A DNA stretch of 64,000 nucleotides from Endozoicomonas ascidiicola (GCF_001646945.1 NZ_LUTV01000002.1:62001-126000); one strand, 5' to 3'; counted from the stretch's first letter, positions 9,418-18,416 are shown. The notes: generated by a model not told the origin, from the sequence alone. Made by a program: numbers and translations.

Positions 9418-9440
9418 TGCAAGGAAGCGTTAATACCCAT

Positions 9441-9506
9441 ACCGTTCGCACTGAGCGGAGTCGAAGTGTGGTGCTTTGATCCTTCGACTCCGCTCAGGAT
9501 GAACGG
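9441..9506. repeat. Palindromic repeat with CTGAGCGGAGTCGAAG core
   Basis: ACCGTTC...CTGAGCGGAGTCGAAG (9441-9466) pairs with CTTCGACTCCGCTCAG...GAACGG (9481-9506) around a short loop. The core belongs to a dispersed repeat I recognise from many bacterial genomes, always intergenic. It lies beside the 168-bp palindrome, so 9193-9622 is mostly repeat DNA with no gene. Confidence 0.75.
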
Positions 9507-9622
9507 GGATGTATGTCTTATAAAGCTTGGCTGCACTAGTAAAAAACAAACTATAGTACTAAATTAAATTTCTTACGATAACAAACCTGTCAGCATCACT
9601 AACATAATATGAGGAAAGGCAT

Positions 9623-10894
9623 TTAACCGAAGATCAATCTGAGTATATGGAAGAATATAATGGCAAGAATGGCTCCAGCAGGCAGGGTTATTAACCAGGA
9701 CATGAAAATTGTACTGATCACGCGAAGATTCAGAGCTCCAATACCTCTTGCCAAGCCAACGCCCAAAACAGCACCGACTAAAGTGTGCGTAGTTGATATG
9801 GGCAGCCCTGTGCCGGATGCCATTACAACAGTGGAAGCTGCTGCCAGCTCTGCAGCAAAACCACGGCTTGGCGTCAGTTCGGTAATATGGGTGCCAATGG
9901 TTGCCATCACTTTATAACCCCAAGTGGCCAATCCAACGACGATACCAGCTGCACCAAGGAGCAACACCCAGGGAGGAACTGAGGACTTACCGACGATTTC
10001 ACCACCACTGTGCACGACACTGACAACTGCTGCCAAAGGTCCAACGGCATTGGCCACATCATTTGAGCCATGAGCAAACGCCATGGAACAGGCGGTAAAA
10101 ATCATCATGACACCAAAGACTTTCTCGACACTGGAAAAATGAAAAGCAGCATCCGCCTTCTCGTCTTCTCTGACCTTGGAAAGCGCCATTTTCCCAATAA
10201 ACATGATGACAAGACCGATCACAATAGAAAGCAGCAACCCCTGGTGATCATCAAGCGGCAACCCAATATGCTTAAGGCCTTTGGTCAAGGTTACCATGGA
10301 CATCATAAAGCCCACGAGAAACATATAAATGGGCATATAACGTTTGGCGTTTTGGAAAGGCTTGTCTGTATCCAGAATTAACTTTTGTACCGAGACAAAT
10401 ATTAAAAAGGCCATAACCCCAGACATCATCGGAGAGACAACCCAGCTGGCAACGATGGTTAACACTTTACCCCAGCTCACCGCGTCCGCAGAGATACCCA
10501 CCGCCGCAAAACCAACAATAGCGCCAACAATTGAGTGAGTGGTAGAAACGGGCCAACCGTATTGAGTCGCGACCATCAGCCAGGTACCCGCAGCCAGTAA
10601 AGAGGCCAGCATGCCATAAATTAATAAATTCGGATTCTCCACCAGATACGGCATATTCGGATCAATAATGCCCTTTCTAATGGTTTCGGTCACCGATCCC
10701 CCAGCCAGATAAGCACCTGTGAACTCCAGAAGAACAGCAATCAAAATCGCCTGACGAATCGTCAGCGCACCGGAGCCAACCGAGGTACCCATGGCATTTG
10801 CCACATCATTGGCACCTACGCCCCACGCCATGAAAAACCCAAAAAGGCAGGCAAGAATCAACAGGACGGTGCCATATTCAGCGATGATACTCAT
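9623..10894 (-). CDS. PiT-family inorganic phosphate transporter
   Basis: Low-affinity phosphate (metal-phosphate):cation symporter of the inner membrane. The 423-aa protein has the duplicated PiT signature: GANDVANAMGTSVGSGALT near the N-terminus and GSNDVANAVGPLAAVV in the second half, plus paired STTHSIVGA and STTHTLVGAVLG motifs, with about ten hydrophobic segments. DUF47 lies 19 bp upstream in the same operon, the usual PiT partner. The downstream region holds repeats rather than a clear terminator. Substrate specificity (phosphate versus sulfate permease CysP-like) is inferred from the DUF47 partner. Confidence 0.94.
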   Translation of the reverse strand: MSIIAEYGTVLLILACLFGFFMAWGVGANDVANAMGTSVGSGALTIRQAILIAVLLEFTGAYLAGGSVTETIRKGIIDPNMPYLVENPNLLIYGMLASLLAAGTWLMVATQYGWPVSTTHSIVGAIVGFAAVGISADAVSWGKVLTIVASWVVSPMMSGVMAFLIFVSVQKLILDTDKPFQNAKRYMPIYMFLVGFMMSMVTLTKGLKHIGLPLDDHQGLLLSIVIGLVIMFIGKMALSKVREDEKADAAFHFSSVEKVFGVMMIFTACSMAFAHGSNDVANAVGPLAAVVSVVHSGGEIVGKSSVPPWVLLLGAAGIVVGLATWGYKVMATIGTHITELTPSRGFAAELAAASTVVMASGTGLPISTTHTLVGAVLGVGLARGIGALNLRVISTIFMSWLITLPAGAILAIIFFHILRLIFG

Positions 10895-10913
10895 GAGACG
10901 GCTCCCGATTCAG

Positions 10914-11594
10914 TTAACGGGCAAGCAATAATTGAAGATGGCTACCAACTCTTGAAGCGCGGTCAGCCAAATCTCCAACCCAATCAATGATCTTATACAA
11001 AAAGATCACATCAATGGGAGGAAGTGTTTGCTCTATATCGAAAAGTAGACGTCTGACCTTTACCTGATCCTGATCTGTTTCGCTTTCGATACTGTTTAAC
11101 TCTTCAACCATTCTTTCTACCAAATCAACTTCGCGCCCTTGAAACCCTGTCTCCAACAGAGAGTCCAGCTCATGAATCGCTGTCAGTGCCTGAGCCGAGG
11201 TTTTAATTGAAAGACGCACATAAGCAATAAATGAGTCATGCATGGATTCAGGTACCATCATCTTTCGCCCAATCATCAATCCTGCGATATCTTTGGCTCG
11301 ATTGGCCACTTTATCCTGAACAGTAACAATCTCCAGTAAATCCGTTCTGGGTACCGGTAAAAACAGGCTTTTGGGTAGTGAGAGACGAATTCTTCGTTTG
11401 ATAGCATCCGCTTTATTTTCAAGCTTTGTGATCTTTTGCTGCAGCACCTCAGCCTCATCCCAATCACTGGCAAACACAGCCAGAAAAAAAGGTTCAAGCT
11501 GCAATGCACATTCATGGACGGTGCTTATATGTTTTTGGATGGGCCCAATAGGCGAGCGGCCAAATACACTCGCCAGAATGTTGCTGTTAGGCAT
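10914..11594 (-). CDS. DUF47 / TIGR00153 PhoU-like phosphate transport regulator
   Basis: A 226-aa all-helical PhoU-like protein that in many bacteria controls the adjacent PiT transporter. The sequence begins MPNSNILASVFGRSPIGPIQKH, typical for the TIGR00153 group, and continues with long amphipathic helices containing KITKLENKADAIKRRIR and PRTDLLEIVTVQDKVANRAKDIAG. An upstream in-frame TTG at 11606 exists, but the ATG at 11594 begins where family members begin. It is cotranscribed with the PiT gene and divergent from the CYTH gene, with about 70 bp between the two starts. Confidence 0.92.
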   Translation of the reverse strand: MPNSNILASVFGRSPIGPIQKHISTVHECALQLEPFFLAVFASDWDEAEVLQQKITKLENKADAIKRRIRLSLPKSLFLPVPRTDLLEIVTVQDKVANRAKDIAGLMIGRKMMVPESMHDSFIAYVRLSIKTSAQALTAIHELDSLLETGFQGREVDLVERMVEELNSIESETDQDQVKVRRLLFDIEQTLPPIDVIFLYKIIDWVGDLADRASRVGSHLQLLLAR

Positions 11595-11666
11595 TATTCG
11601 AATCAATCCTGATTGAACACGGTTTGGCTATCGAGTATAGAATGCAGATCCACTTTCTGCACGGAC

Positions 11667-12293
11667 ATGTCCATGAGTCAAGAAATCGAGCTGAAACTTG
11701 CGGTACCTCAAGCACTGATAAACACCGTTAAACATCACCCATTCTGGCAGTCGTACTCTGCATCGGCACCGAAAACAGTCCAGCTTGGTAATATCTATTT
11801 TGATACTGCTGATTTGAAGTTGAATCAGGAAAAAGTCGCTCTTAGAATTCGGGATATCGATGGCGAATTTATCCAGACACTGAAAACCAAAGGCACCAGT
11901 CATCAAGGCATAACACGTCGCGGTGAGTGGGAATGGCAATTAGCCAGCCCTGAGCTGGATCTCACCTTATTAAAGCCGGTGTGGCCTGAATCATTGGGTG
12001 CTATCAATGCTGAGCAGCTCATACCTCTTTTCAGCACCAACTTCCACCGCACAAAATGGTTACTTACCTGCGAAGCACCCTATGCAAAAATTGAAGCAGC
12101 GCTGGATGTCGGTGAAGTGCGATCCGGAGACAAAAGTAGCCCAATCAGCGAGTTAGAATTGGAGTTACTCGAAGGTGATGAAAAAGCGCTGGAAGTTATC
12201 GCCCAAAAACTGAATAGCGAATTAAACCTGAAGCCATCGGATGAAAGTAAGGCAGAAAAAGGGTTTAACTTACTGGCATCTTCTCGATCTTAA
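11667..12293 (+). CDS. CYTH-domain protein, probable inorganic triphosphatase
   Basis: The protein of about 208 aa opens with the CYTH signature EIELKL (ExExK) and continues through the charged strands of a triphosphate tunnel enzyme (KVALRIRDIDGEFIQTLKTKG, GEWEWQL, KIEAALDVGEVRSG, SELELELLEG). It resembles the N-terminal half of Escherichia coli YgiF, which hydrolyses inorganic triphosphate, but lacks the CHAD domain. The start is uncertain between ATG 11667 and ATG 11673; no good ribosome site is visible. It is divergent from the phosphate-uptake pair, which fits a phosphate/polyphosphate role; adenylate cyclase activity is an alternative for this superfamily. Confidence 0.85.
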   Translation: MSMSQEIELKLAVPQALINTVKHHPFWQSYSASAPKTVQLGNIYFDTADLKLNQEKVALRIRDIDGEFIQTLKTKGTSHQGITRRGEWEWQLASPELDLTLLKPVWPESLGAINAEQLIPLFSTNFHRTKWLLTCEAPYAKIEAALDVGEVRSGDKSSPISELELELLEGDEKALEVIAQKLNSELNLKPSDESKAEKGFNLLASSRS

Positions 12294-12320
12294 GGAGGGT
12301 TGGGCGTTTTCAAACCCAGC

Positions 12321-12355
12321 AAGGACAGGCACTTTTATCAATCTGCCTGTCCTTT
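12321..12355 (+). terminator. Hairpin after CYTH gene
   Basis: AAGGACAGGCA and TGCCTGTCCTT form an 11-bp perfect stem with a 12-base loop, followed by only a short T-run. It lies 27 bp after the CYTH stop and upstream of the GspE-like gene. Confidence 0.65.
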
Positions 12356-12412
12356 CGCCGAAAAACAGTAGAGAATATAAAATAAAGCTATCGTTCAGGT
12401 TTGTAGTATTTA

Positions 12413-14185
12413 ATGAACACAACAGGTTTACAGCACCGGGAACAAATGCTCGATCTTTCAATGGTGGTTTCTGACCTGGTCAGAACCGGTTACATCACTC
12501 AAGATACCGCAGACGGGATACTCAGCTACTCAAGAACCGCTGAGCAGACTCGTATGCATCCGCTGGAATATCTGGCGGATCTTGAGCTGGACGACCTGAA
12601 AAGACCCGGAAAGAAGCTGGATCTGGAATACCTTTGCCACTGGCTGGCAACGCTATCTGGCCAGGATTATTTCCACATTGACCCCCTGAAAATCGATGTT
12701 GCCGCTATCACGCCAGTGATGTCCCACGCCTTTGCCATTCGACATCAGATTCTGGCGGTAGATGTTAATAATACCGACATCACCATCGCCTCTGCTCAGC
12801 CATGGCATAAAGCGTGGGAAGATAATCTCCGCCACGTCACTCGCAAAGAGATCAAACGAGTCGTTGCCAATCCAGCGGATATTCGACGTTTCAGTCTGGA
12901 GTTTTACCGTCTGGCCCAATCGGTGATGGGAGCCAGTTCCGATGCTGGTGTTACTGCCACGTCACTCAATAGTTTCGAGCAAATGCTGGAACTGGGGAAC
13001 ATGAAAACCCCAGACGCTAATGACCAACACATCGTGAATATTGTGGATTGGCTGCTGCAATACGCTTTTGAACAACGCGCCAGTGATATTCACGTTGAAC
13101 CACGCCGCGATCAATGCAACCTCCGTTTCCGTATTGATGGTGTTCTCCACACCATTTATCAGATGCCAGCAAAAGTGGCTGCAGCGGTGATCAGCCGGAT
13201 CAAAATTCTGGGACGTATGAACGTTGCTGAAAAACGCAAACCTCAGGATGGACGACTGAAAACCCGCAACCACGACGGTTACGAAGTTGAACTACGTCTT
13301 TCCACCTTACCAACAGCGTTTGGTGAGAAGATGGTGATGCGTATTTTTGATCCGGAAGTGCTGGTTAAATCCTTCGGCGACCTTGGTTTTTCCAGAGAAG
13401 ATGAAAAGCGCTGGCGCTACATGTCCAGCCAGCCCAGTGGCATTATTCTGGTGACCGGTCCGACCGGCTCCGGTAAAACCACCACTCTGTATTCCACGCT
13501 TAAGCACCTTGCTACCGAGCAAGTCAATGTTTGCACCATTGAAGACCCCATTGAGATGGTTGAATCCTCTTTCAACCAAATGCAGGTTCAACACAATATT
13601 GATTTGACCTTTGCCTCCGGCTTACGAGCATTGTTGCGACAAGACCCGGACATCATAATGGTGGGTGAGATCCGTGACCTTGAAACCGCAGAAATGGCTA
13701 TTCAAGCAGCGCTCACTGGCCACCTGGTACTGTCGACATTGCACACCAATGATGCGCCCTCAGCATTGACCCGTTTACTTGAGCTGGGCGTTCCTTCTTA
13801 TCTGATTAAAAACACGGTGCTGGGTGTTATGGCGCAGCGTCTTGTTCGAACCCTGTGCCAAAACTGCAAAGAACAAGCTTCCGTGGATAACCATGGCTGG
13901 AAAGCGCTCACCAAACCCTGGTCAGCAGCAGCACCTGCCGAGGTCATGCAACCAGTGGGTTGTTTGGAATGCCGGGAAACCGGTTATCGGGGTCGGGCAG
14001 GTTTGTATGAAATCCTGACCATGAGCGATCAGGTAAAAGAACTGATTGTTGAAAACCCGGATATTGACCGACTGAAAAACCAGTGCATAAAAGAAGGCAT
14101 GTACAGTTTGCGACTTTCTGGTGCGCAAAAAGTGGCAAGTGGCCTGACTACTATTGAAGAAGTAATTCGCGTTACACCGGAATAA
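12413..14185 (+). CDS. GspE/PilB-type secretion or pilus ATPase (orphan)
   Basis: A hexameric ATPase of the type II secretion/type IV pilus assembly family, 590 aa. It has a T2SSE N-terminal domain (about 50-170), Walker A GPTGSGKTTT (349-358), Asp/His boxes, Walker B DIIMVGEIRD (413-422), the TGHLVLSTLHTNDAPS box, and a zinc site of two CxxC pairs (482/485 and 517/520). No pilus, pilin or secretion gene is adjacent, so it is an orphan. Its Pseudomonas counterpart, as I recall, also sits alone beside the PiT-DUF47-CYTH genes. The start could also be the ATG at 12446, which is preceded by GGGA. Its partner complex is unknown. Confidence 0.9.
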   Translation: MNTTGLQHREQMLDLSMVVSDLVRTGYITQDTADGILSYSRTAEQTRMHPLEYLADLELDDLKRPGKKLDLEYLCHWLATLSGQDYFHIDPLKIDVAAITPVMSHAFAIRHQILAVDVNNTDITIASAQPWHKAWEDNLRHVTRKEIKRVVANPADIRRFSLEFYRLAQSVMGASSDAGVTATSLNSFEQMLELGNMKTPDANDQHIVNIVDWLLQYAFEQRASDIHVEPRRDQCNLRFRIDGVLHTIYQMPAKVAAAVISRIKILGRMNVAEKRKPQDGRLKTRNHDGYEVELRLSTLPTAFGEKMVMRIFDPEVLVKSFGDLGFSREDEKRWRYMSSQPSGIILVTGPTGSGKTTTLYSTLKHLATEQVNVCTIEDPIEMVESSFNQMQVQHNIDLTFASGLRALLRQDPDIIMVGEIRDLETAEMAIQAALTGHLVLSTLHTNDAPSALTRLLELGVPSYLIKNTVLGVMAQRLVRTLCQNCKEQASVDNHGWKALTKPWSAAAPAEVMQPVGCLECRETGYRGRAGLYEILTMSDQVKELIVENPDIDRLKNQCIKEGMYSLRLSGAQKVASGLTTIEEVIRVTPE

Positions 14186-14193
14186 TCCATTCA

Positions 14194-14234
14194 CTCATTA
14201 CCATTTAAATGCGCTTCATTTAAATGGTAATGAG
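14194..14234. terminator. Perfect 18-bp inverted repeat after the GspE-like gene
   Basis: CTCATTACCATTTAAATG pairs perfectly with CATTTAAATGGTAATGAG across a 5-base loop. It starts 9 bp after the GspE-like stop. There is no T-run, so it may be a terminator/mRNA-stabilising hairpin or an operator for the downstream ompA-like gene. Confidence 0.6.
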
Positions 14235-14356
14235 AAAGCGTTTAGAAAAATTAAAATTCCACTCCCTTTTATATAAACATTCACTTATCATTTAATTCCT
14301 CGGTTAAAGTCGTTCCGAGAATAACAACAATAGATTTCTAAACGCAGGGACTCACC

Positions 14357-15397
14357 ATGAAAGTGCACAGTTTTGCACCGTCGGTTATCGCCATTGCTGC
14401 TGCAGCCATTATTTCACATTCCGCTACAGCGGCACCGGTTGTCGATAAAGGATTAACGTTATCACTTGGCGCCAGTTTTAATGACCTGGACAGTTACCGG
14501 GGTTTAGACGATGCAATAGCGCCGGAAGTCGGTATTGGCTACCGATATAATGATCAATTTAGCTTGATGACAACCTATTCACAGTTCAGCACGGATCAAA
14601 AAAATGGTGATGATTCCGATCTGAAAGCTTATCGCCTTGATGCCTTTTATGATTTATCCCCATGGACCGGTCAGCTAACACCGTATCTGGTCGGTGGTAT
14701 TGATTACCTGAAAGAAAAACCCGACCATGACGATTCCCGTGATGATACCCGTTTAAATGCAGGGTTCGGGTTACGAAAGGCTCTATCGCCAAATCTTTCA
14801 ATTCAAGGTGATCTACGCGCCATCCGATCTCTGGATTACAATCAAACAGAAGGCCTATTAAACGTTGCCCTTAGCTGGACATTTGGAGCAGTAGCAAAGT
14901 CTGTAGCAGCGGCAAAACCCGTTATACAAAAGCCTGCACCAAAGCCGGTGGTTGCCAAAGTAAAAGACAGTGATCGTGACGGTGTTCTGGATAACATTGA
15001 TCTCTGCCCTGAAACGCCGGCAGGAAATGAAGTGGATCAAACTGGCTGTGAACCTCAAGAAACCATCAATTTACTGGTCACTTTCGACTTTGATTCTGAT
15101 GCTATTCAAGCCAACGCCTGGGATCGGATTAACAAAATGGGTGAGTTTCTCCAGCGGTACCCCGATGTGAAAATCGATATCACTGGCCATACCGACAGCA
15201 TGGGATCAGAGCAATACAACCTGACACTTTCCAGTCAACGCGCTGATGCTGTCCGTAAAGCGCTCATTGAAAAGTTTGGTATTAAAGCTGAACGACTGCA
15301 GTCTTTTGGTGCCGGTGAAGTGAAACCTATTGCCAGCAATGCAACTGATGATGGACGGCTGCAAAACCGTCGCGTTGTTGCTGATATTGTTGAATAA
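14357..15397 (+). CDS. OmpA-like outer membrane protein
   Basis: A 346-aa outer-membrane protein. A signal peptide ends near residue 26 (ISHSATAA). An OprF/OmpA-type beta barrel follows to about 185, then an Ala/Pro/Lys linker, a thrombospondin type-3-like calcium motif (DSDRDGVLDNIDLCPETP), and a C-terminal OmpA peptidoglycan-binding domain (about 235-346, with VTFDFDSDAI, ITGHTDSMGS and LSSQRADAVRKAL). The ribosome site AGGGA precedes the ATG. It links the outer membrane to peptidoglycan and may be a non-specific porin, as OprF is. It is convergent with the downstream lectin gene. Confidence 0.93.
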   Translation: MKVHSFAPSVIAIAAAAIISHSATAAPVVDKGLTLSLGASFNDLDSYRGLDDAIAPEVGIGYRYNDQFSLMTTYSQFSTDQKNGDDSDLKAYRLDAFYDLSPWTGQLTPYLVGGIDYLKEKPDHDDSRDDTRLNAGFGLRKALSPNLSIQGDLRAIRSLDYNQTEGLLNVALSWTFGAVAKSVAAAKPVIQKPAPKPVVAKVKDSDRDGVLDNIDLCPETPAGNEVDQTGCEPQETINLLVTFDFDSDAIQANAWDRINKMGEFLQRYPDVKIDITGHTDSMGSEQYNLTLSSQRADAVRKALIEKFGIKAERLQSFGAGEVKPIASNATDDGRLQNRRVVADIVE

Positions 15398-15410
15398 GCA
15401 TGAGCACCAG

Positions 15411-15437
15411 GGAAGGTAGTGTGAGCTACTTTCCTTT
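15411..15437. terminator. Convergent terminator overlapping lectin stop
   Basis: GGAAGGTAG pairs with CTACTTTCC (one G-T pair), followed by TTT on the plus strand. The stop codon of the minus-strand lectin gene (15426-15428) lies in the hairpin. Confidence 0.6.
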
Positions 15438-16505
15438 ATCCAGCTCGCAACTGCTTATCCAATGCCCATCTACAGGATCAAACCCACAAGCTGAGCTTTC
15501 ATCTTTCCAGAAATACCTTATATCGATACCTGTTGGCAGTGCTTTTTGATACTCATAAGCATCTTTAACCGAGTGCAACCAGTGAAGAAGCCCTTTATTT
15601 TTGGCATACCACCAACCTCTGCCCGGAATAAAATACCATTTTTGACTGAAACTGTTTCGTACAACGCAGTGCTCCAATGAAAATTTACCCTCCAGCCATG
15701 ACAGGCAAAAATGCTCACCGGCCAGTACATTAAACAGACGCTTTGATGCAATATCATGAATCCAAAACTGCCCCGCCGATTGATTACACTGACTGGCTCG
15801 AATGGTTGCCCCACCAAAACAATCATATTGACCCACGCTATCAATATTGCAGGGAGCAACTTCCAGACAAGAATCTTTCTTTATATCTTTTAATTTCAGC
15901 ATGCCTGTTAACTTTTTCTTTTCCCCTAACCATGGCCAAAGTTTAGAAAAGCCTGGATCATTAATTACCGGGTTATCCGCAGGCTCTACCTTATTTTCAA
16001 AGTCGATACATTCATACTTGCCGGTGAATGGGCTGATAAAACAATGATCTGAATCATAATCAATCATTGAATAATGTAAGCGACCAGCCTTTCCCTCTTC
16101 ATGCACTAAAGAATTCATGTAAGAGCGTTGACTGATACGGCTGAGCAGTTCTCCTCTTTGATTGAAATACCATGCCTGCTTCATACCACCTTGCCGACAA
16201 GTAGCCAAGGTCATTCCACCGGCTTCATTACTCAAGCAACCATTCTCAGAAAAACTCATCGACCTCAACGTCTTACCAGAAAAATCAAATGACCAGTTCT
16301 GGGAAGGTAAGTCAGTATCGCAGGGACTTAATACAATGGACTGATTACAACTTTCTGCGTCTGATTCCTCACAGTCCGAATCCATAGTCGTAAGGCACTG
16401 ACCCGTGTCAGAATATTTCAGTTGAAAAGTTTCGCTTTCTTCAGAAAAACTCACGCTACTGGTAAGAAGGAATAAAAAGCTGAGAAGGCAGATAAGATAA
16501 CGCAT
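15426..16505 (-). CDS. Secreted ricin-B-type beta-trefoil lectin-like protein
   Basis: A 359-aa protein with a signal peptide (MRYLICLLSFLFLLTSSVSFS) and two ricin-type trefoil regions, seen from repeated Q-x-W motifs (SQNWSFD, KQAWYFN, GQFWIHD, SQKWYFI) and Cys-rich strands such as GQCLTTMDSDC and DSCLEVAPC. No catalytic domain is recognisable. It is predicted to be exported and to bind glycans. A second ricin-B protein occurs at 41669-44614. The C-terminal part (WWYAKNKGLLHWLHSVKDAY) is unlike trefoil and unassigned. Confidence 0.8.
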   Translation of the reverse strand: MRYLICLLSFLFLLTSSVSFSEESETFQLKYSDTGQCLTTMDSDCEESDAESCNQSIVLSPCDTDLPSQNWSFDFSGKTLRSMSFSENGCLSNEAGGMTLATCRQGGMKQAWYFNQRGELLSRISQRSYMNSLVHEEGKAGRLHYSMIDYDSDHCFISPFTGKYECIDFENKVEPADNPVINDPGFSKLWPWLGEKKKLTGMLKLKDIKKDSCLEVAPCNIDSVGQYDCFGGATIRASQCNQSAGQFWIHDIASKRLFNVLAGEHFCLSWLEGKFSLEHCVVRNSFSQKWYFIPGRGWWYAKNKGLLHWLHSVKDAYEYQKALPTGIDIRYFWKDESSACGFDPVDGHWISSCELDKGK

Positions 16506-16580
16506 AAGAGCACTACTAGATAATTTATAAACTGATACTAAGAGTGAACCTTTAGTTTCTATTTAGTTCCTTTGTTTAAT

Positions 16581-16604
16581 AAAAAAGCCCCGAAAAACGG
16601 GGCT
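16581..16604 (-). terminator. Rho-independent terminator of acyl-CoA dehydrogenase gene
   Basis: On the minus strand AGCCCCG-TTTTT-CGGGGCT is followed by TTTTT. It lies 34 bp after the stop of the 16638-18416 gene. Confidence 0.9.
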
Positions 16605-16637
16605 CTATAGGAAATTATTTATACTATGGTTCAGATA

Positions 16638-18416
16638 TCAGAACAGCGCATCATCCAGAGCATAGAGTTCTTCTGTTCCTGACAGCGCTGCTAAAGCGGC
16701 ACTTTCAAACCTTGGTAACAAACGCTTGAAGTAGTAACGGGCAGTGATTTGTTTTGCCTGCATCCACTCTTTCTCTTCAGTGCCGTCGGCCAGCTTCTCA
16801 GTGGCCTTTTTGGACATTAATGACCACATCCAGCCATAAGCTACATAGGCAAAAGCGTTCAGATAATCGACGCAAGCAGCGTTGATCAGGTTTGGATCAT
16901 CTTTAGCCTGATTCAGCAGCTTGTGGGTAAGCTCTTCCAACTTATCCACTGCTGGCAAAAGCTGCTCTGCGAATTCGTCATCAGCACTGGTTGAGTTACG
17001 GATTTCACTCAGGAAGGTTTCCAGATACGTGCCCCCGCTCATGGCGATTTTACGACCCAACAGATCCAGCGCCTGAATGCCGTTGGTGCCTTCGTAAATC
17101 TGGGTAATACGAACGTCACGAACCAGCTGTTCCTGGCCCCACTCGCGGATATAACCGTGACCACCCAACACCTGCTGACCGGCAACGCAGCTTTCCAAAC
17201 CAGCATCGGTGAGGAATGCTTTAACAACAGGCGTTAACAGCGCAACCAGCGCCTCAGCCTTTTTTTGTTCCTGATCATCTTTACTGTACTTGGCGATATC
17301 CAACTGCTTGGCAACGTAGGTGGAGAATGCACGACCACCTTCGTTCAAGGCTTTCATGTTCAGCAACATACGACGAATGTCGCCATGAACCATCAGTGGG
17401 TCAGCGGCTTTTTCTTTATTCTTGGCACCTGTGGCAGAACGACCCTGAATACGATCTTTGGCGTATTCCAGAGCAGTCTGATAAGACATTTCGCTACTGC
17501 CCAAACCTTGGATGCCAACAAACACGCGCTCGTAGTTCATCATGGTGAACATGGCGTTCAGGCCTTTGTTCACTTCACCAACGAGATAACCTTTAGCGTT
17601 ATCAAAGTTCATAACGCAAGTGGCGGAACCATTGATGCCCATCTTGTGTTCGATGGAACCACAGGCCGCACCATTTCTTTCACCCAAAGAGCCATCTTCA
17701 TTGACCATGAATTTTGGCACGAGGAACAGAGAGATGCCTTTTGGCCCTTTAGGCGCATCAGGAAGCTTTGCCAGAACCAAGTGGATAATGTTATCCGTCA
17801 GGTCATGCTCACCACCGGTGATGAAGATTTTCGTACCGGTGATGTCGTAACTGCCATCGCCATTATCTTCGGCTTTGGTTCGGATAATGCCCAGGTCAGT
17901 ACCCGCGTGTGGCTCGGTCAAACACATGGTGCCGGACCATTCGCCGGAGTACATTTTTGGCAGGTAGGTTTCTTTCAATGTTTCAGAAGCGTGAGCATCA
18001 ATGGCCAGAGAAGCACCGGCACCCAAACTTGGGTAGAGAATAAAGGCAAGGCTGGCACTGCAGGCCATTTCATCAAACTGAGCCGCCAGTACTTTTGGCA
18101 TGCCCATGCCGCCGTAGGCCGGGTTACCGCCCAAGCCACTCCAGCCACCTTCAGCAAAGGTTTTGTAGGCTTCTTTGTAGCCAGCCGGTGTGCTGACGTT
18201 GCCGTTATCCCAAGAGCAGGCTTCTTCATCACCGGAACGGTTCAGTGGAGCAATAGTACGGGAGGCCAGTTTAGCGGCTTCTTCCAGAATGGCATCGGCG
18301 GTTTCAGCATCCACCATCTCGCTGACAGCAGGCCACTGAGACCACTGCTCAGCCACATTGAACACGTCATACATTACAAAACGCATGTCACGCAGGGGGG
18401 CTTTGTACTCGGCCAT
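16638..18416 (-). CDS. Acyl-CoA dehydrogenase, FadE/DmdC-like (copy 1)
   Basis: A 592-aa FAD-dependent acyl-CoA dehydrogenase that introduces the 2,3-double bond of acyl-CoA. The start MAEYKAPLRDMRFV and the length are characteristic of the long subgroup containing Pseudomonas FadE paralogues and 3-methylthiopropionyl-CoA dehydrogenase DmdC. FAD/substrate loops MCLTEPHAGTDLG and KIFITGGEHD are present. The catalytic base is expected at Glu442 in YEGTNGIQALDLLGRK. A paralogue lies at 18981-20771, with a small membrane-protein gene between them. Sequence alone does not separate fatty-acyl-CoA from methylthiopropionyl-CoA substrate. A possible PsrA-like palindrome lies at 18542-18557 upstream. 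Confidence 0.93.
   Translation of the reverse strand: MAEYKAPLRDMRFVMYDVFNVAEQWSQWPAVSEMVDAETADAILEEAAKLASRTIAPLNRSGDEEACSWDNGNVSTPAGYKEAYKTFAEGGWSGLGGNPAYGGMGMPKVLAAQFDEMACSASLAFILYPSLGAGASLAIDAHASETLKETYLPKMYSGEWSGTMCLTEPHAGTDLGIIRTKAEDNGDGSYDITGTKIFITGGEHDLTDNIIHLVLAKLPDAPKGPKGISLFLVPKFMVNEDGSLGERNGAACGSIEHKMGINGSATCVMNFDNAKGYLVGEVNKGLNAMFTMMNYERVFVGIQGLGSSEMSYQTALEYAKDRIQGRSATGAKNKEKAADPLMVHGDIRRMLLNMKALNEGGRAFSTYVAKQLDIAKYSKDDQEQKKAEALVALLTPVVKAFLTDAGLESCVAGQQVLGGHGYIREWGQEQLVRDVRITQIYEGTNGIQALDLLGRKIAMSGGTYLETFLSEIRNSTSADDEFAEQLLPAVDKLEELTHKLLNQAKDDPNLINAACVDYLNAFAYVAYGWMWSLMSKKATEKLADGTEEKEWMQAKQITARYYFKRLLPRFESAALAALSGTEELYALDDALF

Noticed and set aside
12413-14185. Evidence for a type II secretion or type IV pilus locus
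   Set aside because: Only the ATPase is present; no other pilus or secretion gene lies nearby.
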